Of a DNA stretch of 64,000 bases, positions 22,661-33,385 are shown one piece after another. The notes beneath the pieces are model-generated. The model was given only the letters and a program-made list of their open reading frames with translations, searched no databases and had not been told where the DNA came from. Made by a program: the position numbers and the translations under genes. Each line of letters starts with the position of its first letter. The stretch's first letter is position 1. Source of the stretch: Dolomedes plantarius (taxonomy: Eukaryota; Arthropoda; Arachnida; Araneae; Dolomedidae); NCBI GenBank assembly GCA_907164885.2, contig OU015499.1:153368408-153432407 (forward strand). Direction: 5' to 3'.

Positions 22661-24603
22661 AAAAACTTCCATTAGCAGGGTATCAGAGATAGCTTTATGG
22701 CTTCAGGACAGATGTAAAGGTATCTCCCTGCCCATTCAGGGATGTAACGAACTCTCTACTATCGTAGGAAACAATTTTTGACGCAACGAAATATTTTAGC
22801 CCTATTGTGGGGAAATTGTCCTTGAAAGTCGAAATTCAAACTCGGTTTTGACATACCTGTTTTATTTAGAGAAATCGCACGAATGATGTTTTGGAATTAA
22901 TTTAATGTTTCTTGGTTACTTTACTTTTGAAATTTTTAAAAACTGTATCAGTGTCATATTGAGCATAACCTACGATTCTTCATGGAATAATTGACCCCCG
23001 AATGTCATTGAAGTAAAAAGAAATATTGCCATTGATAAATATTTTTATTGTATAATATTCCTAAAATAATTATGAAAGTGTCATTATACCTGTTTATATT
23101 GCAGAGGAGGGTGTCATGAAATGCCTGATATACAATACTGCTGGTGTTTGCCTAATTTTGCATTATAAGTTTTAAGATTTTACTGCTTTTATTTACATCT
23201 GCTGTGTTCTGTAAATGAGAAAGTAAATGTGTATAATAATATAGAAATTAAAATTTTTATGGCTTCATTTCGAGACTGAATTCATTTTCGCGTTTGTCAC
23301 TTTTAATTACTGTAAATTTATTTAGCTTTAATTATTCTATTAGATTTTTTTATGTGCAGCCTTGATATATTTGATGCATGGAGCATCAAATTATACTTTT
23401 ATATTGGATGCCTCAGATTTTTGTGTATGAAATGTATATGACTAATTTTGAAGTCAACTCTTAAAATATGTTTAAATTTTTTAAATTACACCAAGTCTCA
23501 TCTATCGAATAATGGACTTCTACTGATTCTTACAAGATATGGAGCGAGGAAATGTGATCATCTGCTTTCACTCTCAGATTGGCACCGGTAATCAAATAGG
23601 AAATCTTTGGAAGTATCATTTCACATTATCAGACGAATTTTGATTGGTATTTAAAGCAAGTTTTCATGAATTTGTGTGTTTAGCAATTAGTTGGGCGGCT
23701 GACATGCGATAAATTTTTAAAATTCATAAAAATGTGCAAATACCAGTTAGAAAATTTATTTTGCAAGACGTGGTGTGAAGAAAAATACCGACTCCTCTGG
23801 AGAAATTTCTAAAATTTAAGAATATCGTTTTGATCTTACAGTTAGACACGTCTGAAGATAAAACACGATAAAATTGTTTGTAAAACATTTGAATTAATGT
23901 TTTTGAAACAACCCATGCAAATAAATGTGGATGTTCGGTCTAAAAAATAGAAATTGACGAGATGGTACATTCAGCTGAACTATAATAGGATTCATTAATA
24001 TAAATTTCATCTCGTAGTTTCTGAATAGTTTTAATTTTTTTTTTCGTTTTCGTAGCCAGATATTTTTAGAAAACTTTATTAAGGTAGGATTTCGCTTTTA
24101 GAGTGTGCTGGCTCGGGATCCTATGATTGCACGTATTCTAGTGTTCAAGAAAACAAACTGTAATCTGAATCCATCTTGCTTATTTATTAACAAGATTAAA
24201 AACAAAAAAAGTTACATTTTAAACTTTGTTAAAGAAATTATAACAATAAAAACTTTCATGACTGGCTATGAATGCAGCAAGGTAAACTGCCGGCACTACT
24301 AAGGCGTGGAAAAGACGGGAAGGGACTGAATTGCTGTGAACTGCAGTTGCCTTTCCGCAGTCGGCGACGTCAGATTTGTCAAGTGACGTCACCACTAATT
24401 TGAAGGAAGGAATTTGAATAAGCGGCATTAACTAATTTGAATAAACAGCAAAACCGCAGAGCCACGAGAATTTCCCTCCCACCACTCACCAAGATGTGCT
24501 TACAAATCTACACGAAGAGATTATTTCTGCACGACATTTGAGTATCTCAATTCAAGACTCAACCCGAAGGGAGAATACTTGGCTGACGCTACCACAAGCG
24601 TAA
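22661..24603. other. Downstream of the zinc-finger gene, non-coding
   Basis: No coding sequence is supported. AATAAA-type motifs occur, but AT-richness makes them uninformative. Positions 24300-24440 are locally GC-richer, yet I recognise no gene or element there. Confidence 0.45.
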
Positions 24604-24739
24604 GGGCCCGTTCTCATAGAATCCGTCAACGTCAGCGTTACTCGTATTGAAATATATTCAACCAATTACAAACCTCCAAATGATTAGCCACGTAATTGTT
24701 AAGGTCTGTTATTGGTTTGAAATAAATCGATTCGAGTAA
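24604..24739. mobile_element. MITE of the GGGCC family, truncated copy
   Basis: It starts GGGCCCGTTCTCATAGAATC, a diverged terminus of the same family as 1723-1898. Its inner inverted repeat (TTACTCGTATTGAAATA against a complement ending CGAGTAA) is present. The matching right-hand terminus is absent; a second MITE begins directly after. Confidence 0.6.
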
Positions 24740-24875
24740 GGGTATGTTTACGTAGCAATCCGTTAGCGTTAGCGTCAAAATTTAACCAATCATATAGCGG
24801 AGCGCTATGACATCATCTATTAACACTCCGTTCACTATTTACGCTAACGCTAACGGACTGCTATGGGAACATGCC
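24740..24875. mobile_element. MITE of the GGGCC family, short subtype
   Basis: The left end GGGTATGTTTACGTAGCAAT and the right end ATTGC-like complement (GGACTGCTATGGGAACATGCC) form an inverted repeat of about 35 bp, extended by GTTAGCGTTAGCG inside. It is bounded by TAA on the left and TTA on the right. No coding sequence is present. Confidence 0.75.
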
Positions 24876-25554
24876 TTATCTGTGCGGGACAGTAGTCACG
24901 TGATCCACTCACGCGGCCTTCCCAAGGTTCAACCCTAATGTCATCTTGATCTCTTCTGGGCAATTTAGGGATCACACATCGAAGTGTGCTGAAGATATAA
25001 GAAACTTGGAGATTATCTTTTTAGTTTGACGTATATTTCATGTCTCTATAATGCTTTGTCCCGAAGCTATAACCATTAAAAACCCCACCATTGATTTGGG
25101 GACACACACTATATATATGTTTGTGTGTGTGGGGGTGAACGTGCATGTATGTATGTATATACCTCTTACAAATATATGTATGTATGTATTACCTTTCGTG
25201 GTTCTGATGTTTCAATCTTTTAAAAGCAACAAAAATATGAGATTTTAAAAAATGGAGGGCTCAGAAACTCAAATTTGGCGACCTTTAAAAAAAATCGCCA
25301 AACATTCACCAACCGTGCTAACTTCTTCCGATTTACCGCTAGTAAAGTTGCTAAATACATTATGTCTGACTTTTATAATATATTTGTAAATTTAGGATAA
25401 AAAATGTAAATAAAATTATGAACAATGGCAAGTTACAGTAGACTGTAACAAATGTTGCTAAAATTATTGACAAAATTTAAATTTGTCGCACTATTAATAT
25501 TTTGGTATACATTATTAGGAAAGATAAATAAAGTAAATTTACTTTTACTAAAAA
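24876..25554. other. Non-coding stretch with microsatellites
   Basis: The stretch contains TATG/GTGT-type simple repeats at about 25110-25190 and otherwise no recognised feature. It leads into the hAT fragment to the right, but I could not find that element's terminal repeat. Confidence 0.45.
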
Positions 25555-26283
25555 ATGAAATTCAACAGTACTGAAATGATTTTTTTCGATTCTCTTCACT
25601 TTTCAGCAAAAAGTGTAGCCGAAACAACAAATATTGAAACTTACATTCCAGAAAAGAGACGGCGCAAAATAAAATATATGCCGTGTGAGAAAGCTACAGA
25701 TGATTCGTTTGGCATGAATGAAAGTGCATTACTAAACAAAGGAAATGTGTGAAATTTTAGATATAATACTGATGCAACTCGATATATTTACTGCTTTGCA
25801 AGAGGTCACAAACGACTGCAGATTTTAAATGGACAAGCTTTTTAAATCATGCCGCTAGATGACCTTAAACGATGTGCAACAGACCTAGCATTGAAAAATA
25901 ATAGCAACTTAGATGCTCCGGAATTTGTGTGTGAAATTGAGAGTTTCAAGAATCAAGCCATGGAAGTTTTTGTAAATTTTCGGGATATGGACGCTTTTCA
26001 AATCTTGCAAAAATAAATTACGAACTCTCATTGCAAAACACGTATCCAAATCTAGACATAGCATTAAGGATTTTCATAACAATGCCTGCCACAACAGCTT
26101 CCTGCGAACGTTTATTTAGCAAATTAAAAATTTGCAAAATTGTACCTTTGTTCTTCTATTAGACAAGAGCGGTTAACAAATATATCTATAATATCAATTG
26201 AAAAAGATGTTGCCAAAACATTAAATTATGACGGTATAATAGATGTGTTTGCAAATGAAAAAGAGAGAAAAATTACTTTATAA
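25555..26283 (+). pseudogene. hAT-family transposase, N-terminal scrap and C-terminal dimerisation region
   Basis: The first open piece is lysine-rich with no clear domain. The 3' part is recognisable: NTYPNLDIALRIFITMPATT followed by ASCERLFSKLKICK, then after a frameshift RQERLTNISIISIEKDVAK and a stop at 26281-26283. This is the conserved C-terminal dimerisation segment of hAT transposases of the zinc-finger-MYM/P52rIPK type. The DDE core that should precede it is mostly absent, and stops and frameshifts are present. No target duplication was identified. Confidence 0.75.
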
Positions 26284-26533
26284 AATATGCTGCACTGTTT
26301 TATGTTGTTTTTATATTATTTTAACATATACCTATGTTCTGTATTTCTTTTATTTTGTCGTCATTGAATATGATTGAAAATTTGTTCTTATTTAGGTTAT
26401 AGATTATTTATTCATACACATAGCTTGACAAATACATTATTGTATATACAGGCAACTCATTTTGATGAGGATAATAGTATTTAATATATTGCATTTAGTA
26501 AAATTTAACTTGCTAGGTTAAATTTTTTTGTCA
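26284..26533. other. AT-rich spacer
   Basis: No feature recognised. It probably includes the 3' end of the hAT fragment on its left. Confidence 0.4.
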
Positions 26534-27005
26534 TTATTGGGTTACGGGGAGTCGCAAGTCAGATACTTGCCTGAGGCGCTTCATACCCTCGTTACGGCAC
26601 TGTGCCGAACACCTCCTTGGCCACCTAGGTAGCCTGATCTCCCCCCATAGAACAACACACTTAGGACGTGGTGGGAAGGCTGCTCTGTCAGACTGTGACA
26701 GTCTTATTAAATGTTCTAATTGCATTTCTTGGTCTCCATGTTTGGGAAAATAGTGTACGGCAACTCTTCCACTTGTAAATTTAATTTTCATCTGAGAAGG
26801 GCAAGTGGTACCAATTTTGGCTGAACCTTGAGATTTCAAAGTTTTAAAATTATTACCTTTGGGTTTATAAACTCTCCTTCTGCAACAGTGATATTATATT
26901 ACTACATCTCCATTCTTTCTTGTGGCATTTCCACGTTGTCTTACATGATTTGACTGTCGCTTTTTCTTCAATATCTTTCCAATTCTTATATTCTGCAGAA
27001 AAAGA
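26534..27005 (-). pseudogene. Transposase-derived fragment, possibly a FLYWCH/FAR1-like DNA-binding region
   Basis: On the minus strand one frame reads AEYKNWKDIEEKATVKSC and TTWKCHKKEWRC near 26990-26900. After frameshifts, a second frame from about 26839 reads SQGSAKIGTTCPSQMKIKF and VAVHYFPKHGDQEMQLEHL. The order of a WxxxxE...C/H stretch followed by a C...H...H stretch resembles the FLYWCH/FAR1-type N-terminal domain of Mutator-like transposase relatives. I assign this from pattern memory only. The reading frame is broken and the catalytic part is missing. Confidence 0.4.
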
Positions 27006-27423
27006 AATTTAAATTCTATGCATGGTTTTCAGTTAAGATGTACACACGTTATAATAATGCTCCACAATCACAAACGTAAATTTTTGCAAATGAATTCAAC
27101 ATATAAAAGGAAAAAACAATCTGCATTGCATAGACCATAATAGTGACGATGACGTTACTTACCGCTAAAACTACTGAACTCCTTCAAAATCTCTCCTTTT
27201 ATAACACATTGGTTGCGATAAACTTTCAGATGCCTTTTCAAACTGAAATGACGAGTGAAGTCTTTGGTTAAATTCTCCTAACGATAATCAGAATAGCAGA
27301 AAATAGCAAAGGTCTGTAACGGAAGCTAGTTGTATATGTTAATTAGAGATGGCGCCCCTATCTGTCAGAAAAGAGAAATGACTCTCAAACGTGCTGTTTT
27401 GATCCACTCCTAAATTTCTAAGT
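27006..27423. other. Non-coding spacer before the hAT nest
   Basis: No gene recognised. The right end (27424-27472) is the left arm of a palindromic MITE split by the hAT insertion. Confidence 0.45.
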
Positions 27424-28168
27424 TGGGACGCATGCGCAGTCAGGGAAATATGAAATCCTCGTTTTCACTAGCGTCTAGAGCAGGGGTTCCTAAACTTATC
27501 CAAGTCGTGGCACCCTTAAGAGAATTAGAATATTTCACGGCACCCTCATCATATAATATCTATCTGTGGTATATTATTATTGTATATATTATGTATAATA
27601 TATATATATTTCATATTTGTACGACTGTAAAGAAGAAATTAGAGAAGTAAGTGGCAAGAACTTTAATAAATTAATACATTTTTGTTTAAAAATCCCGCAA
27701 GTATTTTAGTTATAATTAATAGGAAAACATATTAATAAAATTAATAACAAAATTTCCTTCCAAATGCCCTTGGTATATGTGTGTTTAGTTTTAGTGCGAC
27801 GGGTGAACCTGCTGCTCACTGCACAATTGTTCGAATCGCGGAATAAAGCTTGATACAGCTACTCTCATTTCTCTTTCGGCATTAATTTTCGAACGATATT
27901 TGCTCTTTATAACAGCAATTGCTGAAAACCCAACTTAGCACAGGTATGAAGTTGCAAAGGGAATGAGAACCCTTAAATCTTTTGCACTTAGAATGGGATA
28001 CTCAATTTTTTATAGATATACAAAACTACGTCAAATCCAAAGAAGCGAATTTCGCTTTCAGGCTTTTGTCATTCGATAGCGCAATTAGATTTTCTTCCTC
28101 TTGTGAGGTGAATTAATTGGAGCTTCAAAATGGAATGGATCATGGATCCACGCAAACTGCTCGGTTAA

Positions 28169-28354
28169 GGGCCTGTTCACATAGGAGTCCGTTGCGTAGC
28201 GTTAAGGGAAAGATGACGTTGAGACGAAAATGAACCAATCATAGGCGTTAAAAATTTCATTGCTAATCGTTTGGAGGCCTATAATTGGTTTATTTTTGTC
28301 TCAACGTCATCTTTTCCTTAACGCAACGCCACGGACTCCTATGTGAACAGGTCC
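28169..28354. mobile_element. MITE (GGGCC family) inside hAT transposase
   Basis: This 186-bp copy starts GGGCCTGTTCACATAGGAGT and ends with the near-complement ACTCCTATGTGAACAGGTCC. It interrupts the hAT codons for FAEE and LTEQ at the sequence GAGTTAACCG. Flanks are TTAA on the left and TTAC on the right, so the target was TTAA or TAA with one changed base. It is about 85-90% like the copy at 1723-1898. Confidence 0.87.
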
Positions 28355-28745
28355 TTACTCTTCTGCGAAGTACTTTGCGAACCAGTCAGTTGTGATAGGT
28401 GCTCTGTGAAAACTGTCAGCATGCTATGTGAAACCTTTTCTCCACTACACACCACGTACTGCTGCTATACATGACAACAATGTTTGACTCCATTATCATT
28501 CATTTTTCTTTTCCACATCTGTAGTTTTTTCTTGAATGCTTAAATCTTCTCTTCAAGCTTCAATATAAGCATGTTACGGCCCTGAAGAGAAATATTCAGT
28601 GCATTTAGTTTTTCAAATATGTCGCCCAAGTATGCCAGTTTCAGCAGAAAGTCTGGATCCGCGAAATTGTTGGCGTTCACACATGATCATTTTCTTTCAG
28701 GAAATTGTGAATTTCTTGTTGAAGAAAAAAACGTTTGAGATAGTA

Positions 28746-30259
28746 CACTGGTGTAAGAAAGTAAGAGAATTTGCAGACTTGGTCGATTATCTCTAGAACT
28801 ACTTTATCGATTTCAATGAAATTTTATATGTACATACATTGATACAATACAAAACAAATAACCATTCAATAATTGTAATACACACGCATGATCGTGCGTA
28901 ACACGCGTTGGAGTCGGAAGGTTTGAAACAGCGGTTGCAGAATAAACAAAAAATGGGTCAATAGGGGGTATGGTCCACTCTTACAGATATACAGGTCTCG
29001 CTGCGTGATTTCATACTTGAAATAAGGCAGTTTATCATTTCCTGTGGCAATTGGTCCCACTCGTTCAGCAACGGTGTTTTCATTCCCTGGATGGTTCTCG
29101 GAGGGGGGTTGCGAGTTGCAATTGCCCTCCCCAGAGCGTCCCAGACTTGCACTATAGGGTTAAGGTCTGGGGATCTGTCTGGCCAATCCATCCGGCGAAT
29201 ATCCTCACTCTCTAGAAATTCGTCGACCAGAAGAGCTCTATGTGGCCTCGCGTTATCGTCCATATAAATGAACTCGGGGCCAACTGCACCCCTAAAAAGG
29301 CGGACATAGGGCTCCAACACCTCATCCCTATACCTCACACCAGTCACAGTTCCTCTTTCAAAGACATGGAGAGGTGTGCGGCCATCCAACATGTTGCCTG
29401 CCCAGACCATTAAACCTCCTCCGCCATAATGGTCGATTTCGCGGACATTGGGGGGTCGGTAGTGGGTCCCTGGTTCTCTCCATATGAACGTACGGCGAGA
29501 ATCGGTGTTTAGGCTGAACCGAGACTCGTCAGTGAAGAGAACGGCCGCCCATTGATCCATAATCCAATCTCTATGCTCTCTGCACCATGATAAACGGTTT
29601 CTCCTGTTCGTAGAAGTGAGCGGGACGCAAACAGCAGGTCTTCTTGCAAACAACCCTCTCTCATGAAGTCTTTTGGAAACAGTCACCCTTGATACACGGG
29701 TTCCTGTGGCTGCATACAAGTCACGAGAGAGCTGAGAAGCTGTGGCACTCCTGTTACGCCTCACTATAATCGACAAATGGCGATCTTCTCTGGCCGTCGT
29801 GGCTCTTGGACGACCTTGCCCAGGCTTTCTCTCGATGGATCCGGTATCCTGGAACTGTTATACACCAGTTACACAAGACGCTGGGCGTTAAATTGAACTC
29901 TCTACAAATTTGGACTTGAGATTGGCCTGCTTCTAGCCTCCCCACAATTCGCCACCTCATTCCCTCATCTAAACGTTGGTAGTAACTCATTTTTGCTGTT
30001 ACAATTTTAAATTAACCGATTGCTGCAAAATAACACCAAGAAATTCGCCGAGGTGTACTAGCGAACGAAATGCGTCTTAACTTACGCGCGATTATATGTC
30101 CTGTTTCTCTACTGGCTCCGCCTACACACACGTGTACGCTTACGTATTTGACGTACAAGATTTGCATTTTTGTCTAGAAGCAGTGGTTTTAGATTCAGTT
30201 CAGTTCTTTTCATGAAATTCGCTAAAATATGCAAATTCTCTTAATTCATTTCACCAGTG
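28746..30259 (-). mobile_element. Tc1-like transposon inside hAT transposase
   Basis: The left end is CACTGGTGTAAGAAAGTAAG and the right complements to CACTGGTGAAATGAATTAAG, followed on both sides by AGAATTTGCA. TA flanks both ends. The hAT reading frame (RWLSRGNVY to LKRFF) continues across when the element and one TA are removed. The element is 1514 bp and carries an almost full-length transposase. Confidence 0.92.
28958..29990 (-). pseudogene. Tc1 transposase, near full length, one frameshift, catalytic Glu replaced
   Basis: The N-terminal frame (29990 downward) starts MSYYQRLDEGMRWRIVG and holds a helix-turn-helix (QVQICREFNLTPSVLCNW). A frameshift near 29870 moves to the second frame, open from before 29776 to 28958, with RNRSATASQLSRDLYAATGT, LFTDESRFSLN (first Asp), GGGGLMVWAG, FIYMDDNARPHRALLV (second Asp) and SPDLNPIVQVWDALGR. 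The usual Glu of SPDLNPIE is Val (GTG for GAG), which should abolish catalysis in this DD34E family. The C-terminal tail is present but probably altered. Only these two defects are obvious, so it is a young copy compared with 8793-10116. Confidence 0.88.
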
Positions 30260-30373
30260 TACATTGCCACGTGAGAGCCAACGCGATCTGCAGTAGTATA
30301 TAAGGGTCGTGTGCTCGGCCGCCAAATCATCGCATAGGTTTTTGAAAAATCTGGCTTGAAGTGGTCTAGTTTT

Positions 30374-30688
30374 TGTTAGATATATTTGTGTTTTCCTTAA
30401 AGGACGAGAAACTGTCACATGCCACACCAGATGGCACCACTTGTTCAGAATTCATGTAATTCCACTGTTGTTCAATGTCGCGTGTTGTCTTGTGTCGTGC
30501 TTAAGATATTAATGTAAAAGATGCTTATTAAAACTTAAACTTAAATTACTTAGCCTCAGCTCTTTATCACCCAAATCATGATTCTCTACAACTCCATTGC
30601 TCTGCTGTGATGATAGCGCTGACGTGCTACATAGAATAAGGTAAGCGTATTTTTGCCTTACTTTGGTTCGCGAGTGTTTTATCCAACA
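30374..30688 (+). repeat. Copia 5' LTR
   Basis: This 315-bp LTR begins TG and ends CA. Its last ~105 bp (from CTCTACAACTCCATTGCTCT) are repeated at 32270-32375 with only a few changes. The primer-binding site should follow at 30689, but I do not recognise the tRNA. Confidence 0.88.
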
Positions 30689-30754
30689 AAGATTAAGAGA
30701 CTGAAAGATCTCACAGCGGCAATTAAATTGTAGTAAAACAAAACTGATCACAAA

Positions 30755-32266
30755 ATGGCTCTTAGAGATAACTATCTTGTTGAAAAACTGAACTCTAATA
30801 ATTATGCAAACTGGAAGTTCAAAACCGAAATGGTTCTCATTAAAGAAGATCTTTATGATCTCGTTACTGTTGAACCACCCGAGCCAAAAACACCAGCATG
30901 GTTAAAACAGGATCAGAAAGCTAGAGCGCTGATAAATTTGTCTATTGAAGACAGCCAAATTATGCATGTAAAATATCTTACGACAGCAAAATAAACTTGG
31001 GATGCATTAAAGAAAGTGCATGAAAGATCTAATCTAACAAGTAAATTATTTCTACTTAGAAAGTTATGCAGCACGAAATTAGAAGGTGGAAACGTAAATA
31101 ATCACATTTGTAATTTAATGGAAATAATTGATCAGCTACGAGCTATCGGAGAAAACATTAACGAATCTCACATTTCTGCTTTACTTTTGTGTTCACTCCC
31201 TCACAGCTATGATAATTTAATAACTGCTCTAGAAGCGAGACCAGAAAACGAACTGAGTGTAGATTTTATCAGAGGAAAAATTATCGATGAATATAACCGT
31301 AGAATTGAAACAGGTCAAAAAGATATCTCAAATAGAGTGTTTAAAACCCAAACCAAAAAGTACAGCACCAAATCGCGAAAATAAATTTTGTTCCTTTTGT
31401 CATAAGAAGAATCACATGAGATCAGAATGTTATCACTTGAAAAATAAAAATCGTAATCCGCCCACATTTCAAAACAAAAATACGACTAAAATGAAACAGC
31501 ATAACGCGTCGATTTGTTTTGAGACTAAAACGAAAGCTATTAGCGGTATAGCTGAATACGCGAATTCCTCCTCCTTCATTGCGAATAAAAAGAAAATAAA
31601 ACAGAAGCTCATCATTGACTCAGGAAGTAGCTGTCTCATTTTTCACGATAAGGAATATTTCGTAGAATTAAAACCTCAGAACCAAAATTCGGTGATCGTT
31701 GCAAATGGAAACACTTTAAAATCTCAGGGAATAGGAGATGTATTTTTTCGAACTTTGACTTCTAATGGAAATATTAATGATGTACGATTGCGCGATGTTT
31801 TATATGTACCAGAAATAGTAACAAATTTGATTTCTGTTAGAAAAGCTGCGGAAAATGGATTCAGTGTAATGTTTGAGAAAAATAAATGCAAAATACAGCA
31901 AGGGGGAAGAACCTACTTAGAAGGGAAAATAAATGATTCTCTCTCTATACGAGGTAATTTTTGAAGAAACCGAAACCGAAACCCCTGCTCTAATAGCACA
32001 TCACTGCAAAAATGAAAACTGTATAGATCTTTGGCACAAACGCCTAGGACATAAAAATTACAGTTCAATTACACAGTTAATTTCCGAAAATTTGGCAAAC
32101 GGTATAAAAATTGATAATTGCAAGCATGAAACCGTCTGTGAAAATTGCATAAAAGCAAAACTAACTGATCAACCATACCCCAAAACAACTACGTACAGAG
32201 CGCATAAACCTCTAGAACTCGTACATTCTGATGTTTGCGGTCCATTTCAAAATTCAATTGGCGGGA
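30755..32266 (+). pseudogene. Copia gag-pol, truncated in integrase
   Basis: Gag starts MALRDNYLVEKLNSNNYANW, the usual Copia gag opening, and runs with a stop at 30991-30993 into the UBN2-type region (KLFLLRKLCSTKLEGGNVNN, LLLCSLPHSYDNLITALEAR). A frame change near 31300-31380 leads to the zinc knuckle CSFCHKKNHMRSEC, then the protease LIIDSGSSCLIFHD with an intact DSG. The pre-integrase motif LWHKRLGHKNYSSI follows after another frame change near 31950, then the zinc-binding CENCIKAK and the first integrase core motif LELVHSDVCGPF. The frame then runs straight into LTR sequence. Most of gag and protease are well preserved, which suggests a fairly recent insertion. Confidence 0.9.
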
Positions 32267-32269
32267 ACA

Positions 32270-32375
32270 ACTCTACAACTCCATTGCTCTGCTGTGATGA
32301 TAGCGCTGACGTGCTACATAGAATAAGGTAAGAGTATTTTTGCCTTACTTTGATTCGCGAGTGTTTTATCCAACA
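32270..32375 (+). repeat. Copia 3' LTR remnant
   Basis: This is the 3' third of the LTR. It joins integrase sequence at a CTCTACAACTCC tract and ends TCCAACA next to the GTTTT duplication. Confidence 0.87.
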
Positions 32376-32825
32376 GTTTTTATATAGTTTACCACCTTTA
32401 TTACACATTCTAGGACGAGATTCAGTGGATGATTCAGCGATTTCGATGCAAGTGCTTGTCTGTGAATGATGCGAGGGGTCCACAAACAACCCGGAACATT
32501 GCGACGAATCAGCGCCTGTAGGCTTCCCTGATGACCAGACTTTGATCGAGCATCATCAGTCCACACACCGATGAACTTTGTCCAAATCCAAATCAGTTTC
32601 CGTTATAAATGTGTCAAGGATATCGAACATATCTTCAGCCGTTGCACTTCCAGTAATGCTTTTACAAAACAGAAGGTCTTCAGCAATAGTGCAACCATCA
32701 ATGAAACGTACATAGCTGGTGCATCCTTATTGCTGTCTGTGGCCTCATCTAGTTGCAGTCCAAATTCATTTCCTTCCATTTTTTTCTATAAATTGATCGT
32801 TGAGATCCTGAGCCATGTACTGGAG

Positions 32826-33385
32826 GGGACCATACTCCCTATTAACCCATTTTTTGTTTATTCTGCAACCGCTGTTTCACACCCTCCGACTCCAACGAGT
32901 GTTACGCACGATCATGCGTGTGTATTACAATTATTTGTTTTGTATTGTATCAGTGTATGTACATATCAAATTTCATTAAAATCGGTACAGTAGTTCTAGA
33001 GATAATCGACCAAGTCTGCAAATTCTCTTAATTTCTTACACCAGTGTACTATCTCAAACGTTTTTTACTTCAACAAGAAATTTACACTTTCCTGAAAGAA
33101 AATGATCATGTGAACGCCAACAATTTCGCGAATCCAGACTTTCTGCTGAAACTGGCATACTTGGGCGACATATTTGAAAAACTAAATGCACTGAATATTT
33201 CTCTTCAGGGCCGTAACATGCATATATTGAAGCTTGAAGAGAAGATTTCAGCATTCAAGAAAAAACTACAGATGTGGAAAAGAAAAATGAATGATAATGG
33301 AGTCAAACATTGTCCTCCTGTATAGCAGCAGTACATGGTCTGTAGTGGAGAAAAGGTTTCACATAGCATGCTGACAGTTTGATTG
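32826..33385 (+). repeat. Inverted copy of hAT C-terminal and Tc1-end sequence inside the hAT
   Basis: Read on the plus strand, 33044-33325 encodes hAT C-terminal sequence (EIYTFLKENDHV, LAYLGDIFEKLNALNISLQG), opposite to the rest of the transposase. The whole stretch is the inverse of about 28414-28975, including the Tc1 left end (CACTGGTG) and ~230 bp of Tc1 interior. It separates SIKL from MAQDLNDQF in the hAT transposase. It must postdate the Tc1 insertion. Confidence 0.85.

Larger units (their letters stand above)
10743..22680 (+). repeat. Large duplicated unit A
   Basis: Unit A aligns in the same orientation with B (from 35801) and C (from 56525) through many anchors. These include ATTGATACATG at the start, CGATAACACG, TCGCTTAAGTCTGAAGCGCA, CAGATTTTATTCCTTGTTGC, a shared ~470-bp internal duplication, a LINE remnant, TGGCTTTACAATATT and the zinc-finger leader. 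Private to A are a MITE-like element (10771-11611) and a pogo-like element (12004-12850). The long stretches 12851-15200 and 17023-20790 hold no recognisable coding sequence and are probably intron or intergenic DNA. Confidence 0.9.
30374..32375 (+). mobile_element. Ty1/Copia LTR retrotransposon with large internal deletion
   Basis: The left LTR starts TGTTAGATATATTTGTG and ends TTTTATCCAACA. The right LTR remnant ends identically. The 5-bp repeat GTTTT flanks both sides (30369-30373 and 32376-32380). The hAT frame (NYIKT to RPLQ) is restored when the element and one GTTTT are removed. Pol stops inside integrase at about 32266 and is joined to the middle of the right LTR, so reverse transcriptase, RNase H and about 210 bp of LTR are missing. 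Confidence 0.93.

Noticed and set aside
24219..24428. ORFs around 24105-24430 as a gene
   Set aside because: They are short, lack recognisable motifs on either strand, and have no supporting splice or start context.
26534..26700. GC-richer stretch as a tRNA or SINE
   Set aside because: No cloverleaf or A/B box pattern could be read. A broken transposase-like frame explains part of it better.
33044..33325. Plus-strand ORF as a separate gene
   Set aside because: It is an inverted duplicate of the hAT C-terminal region that also carries a Tc1 terminus.
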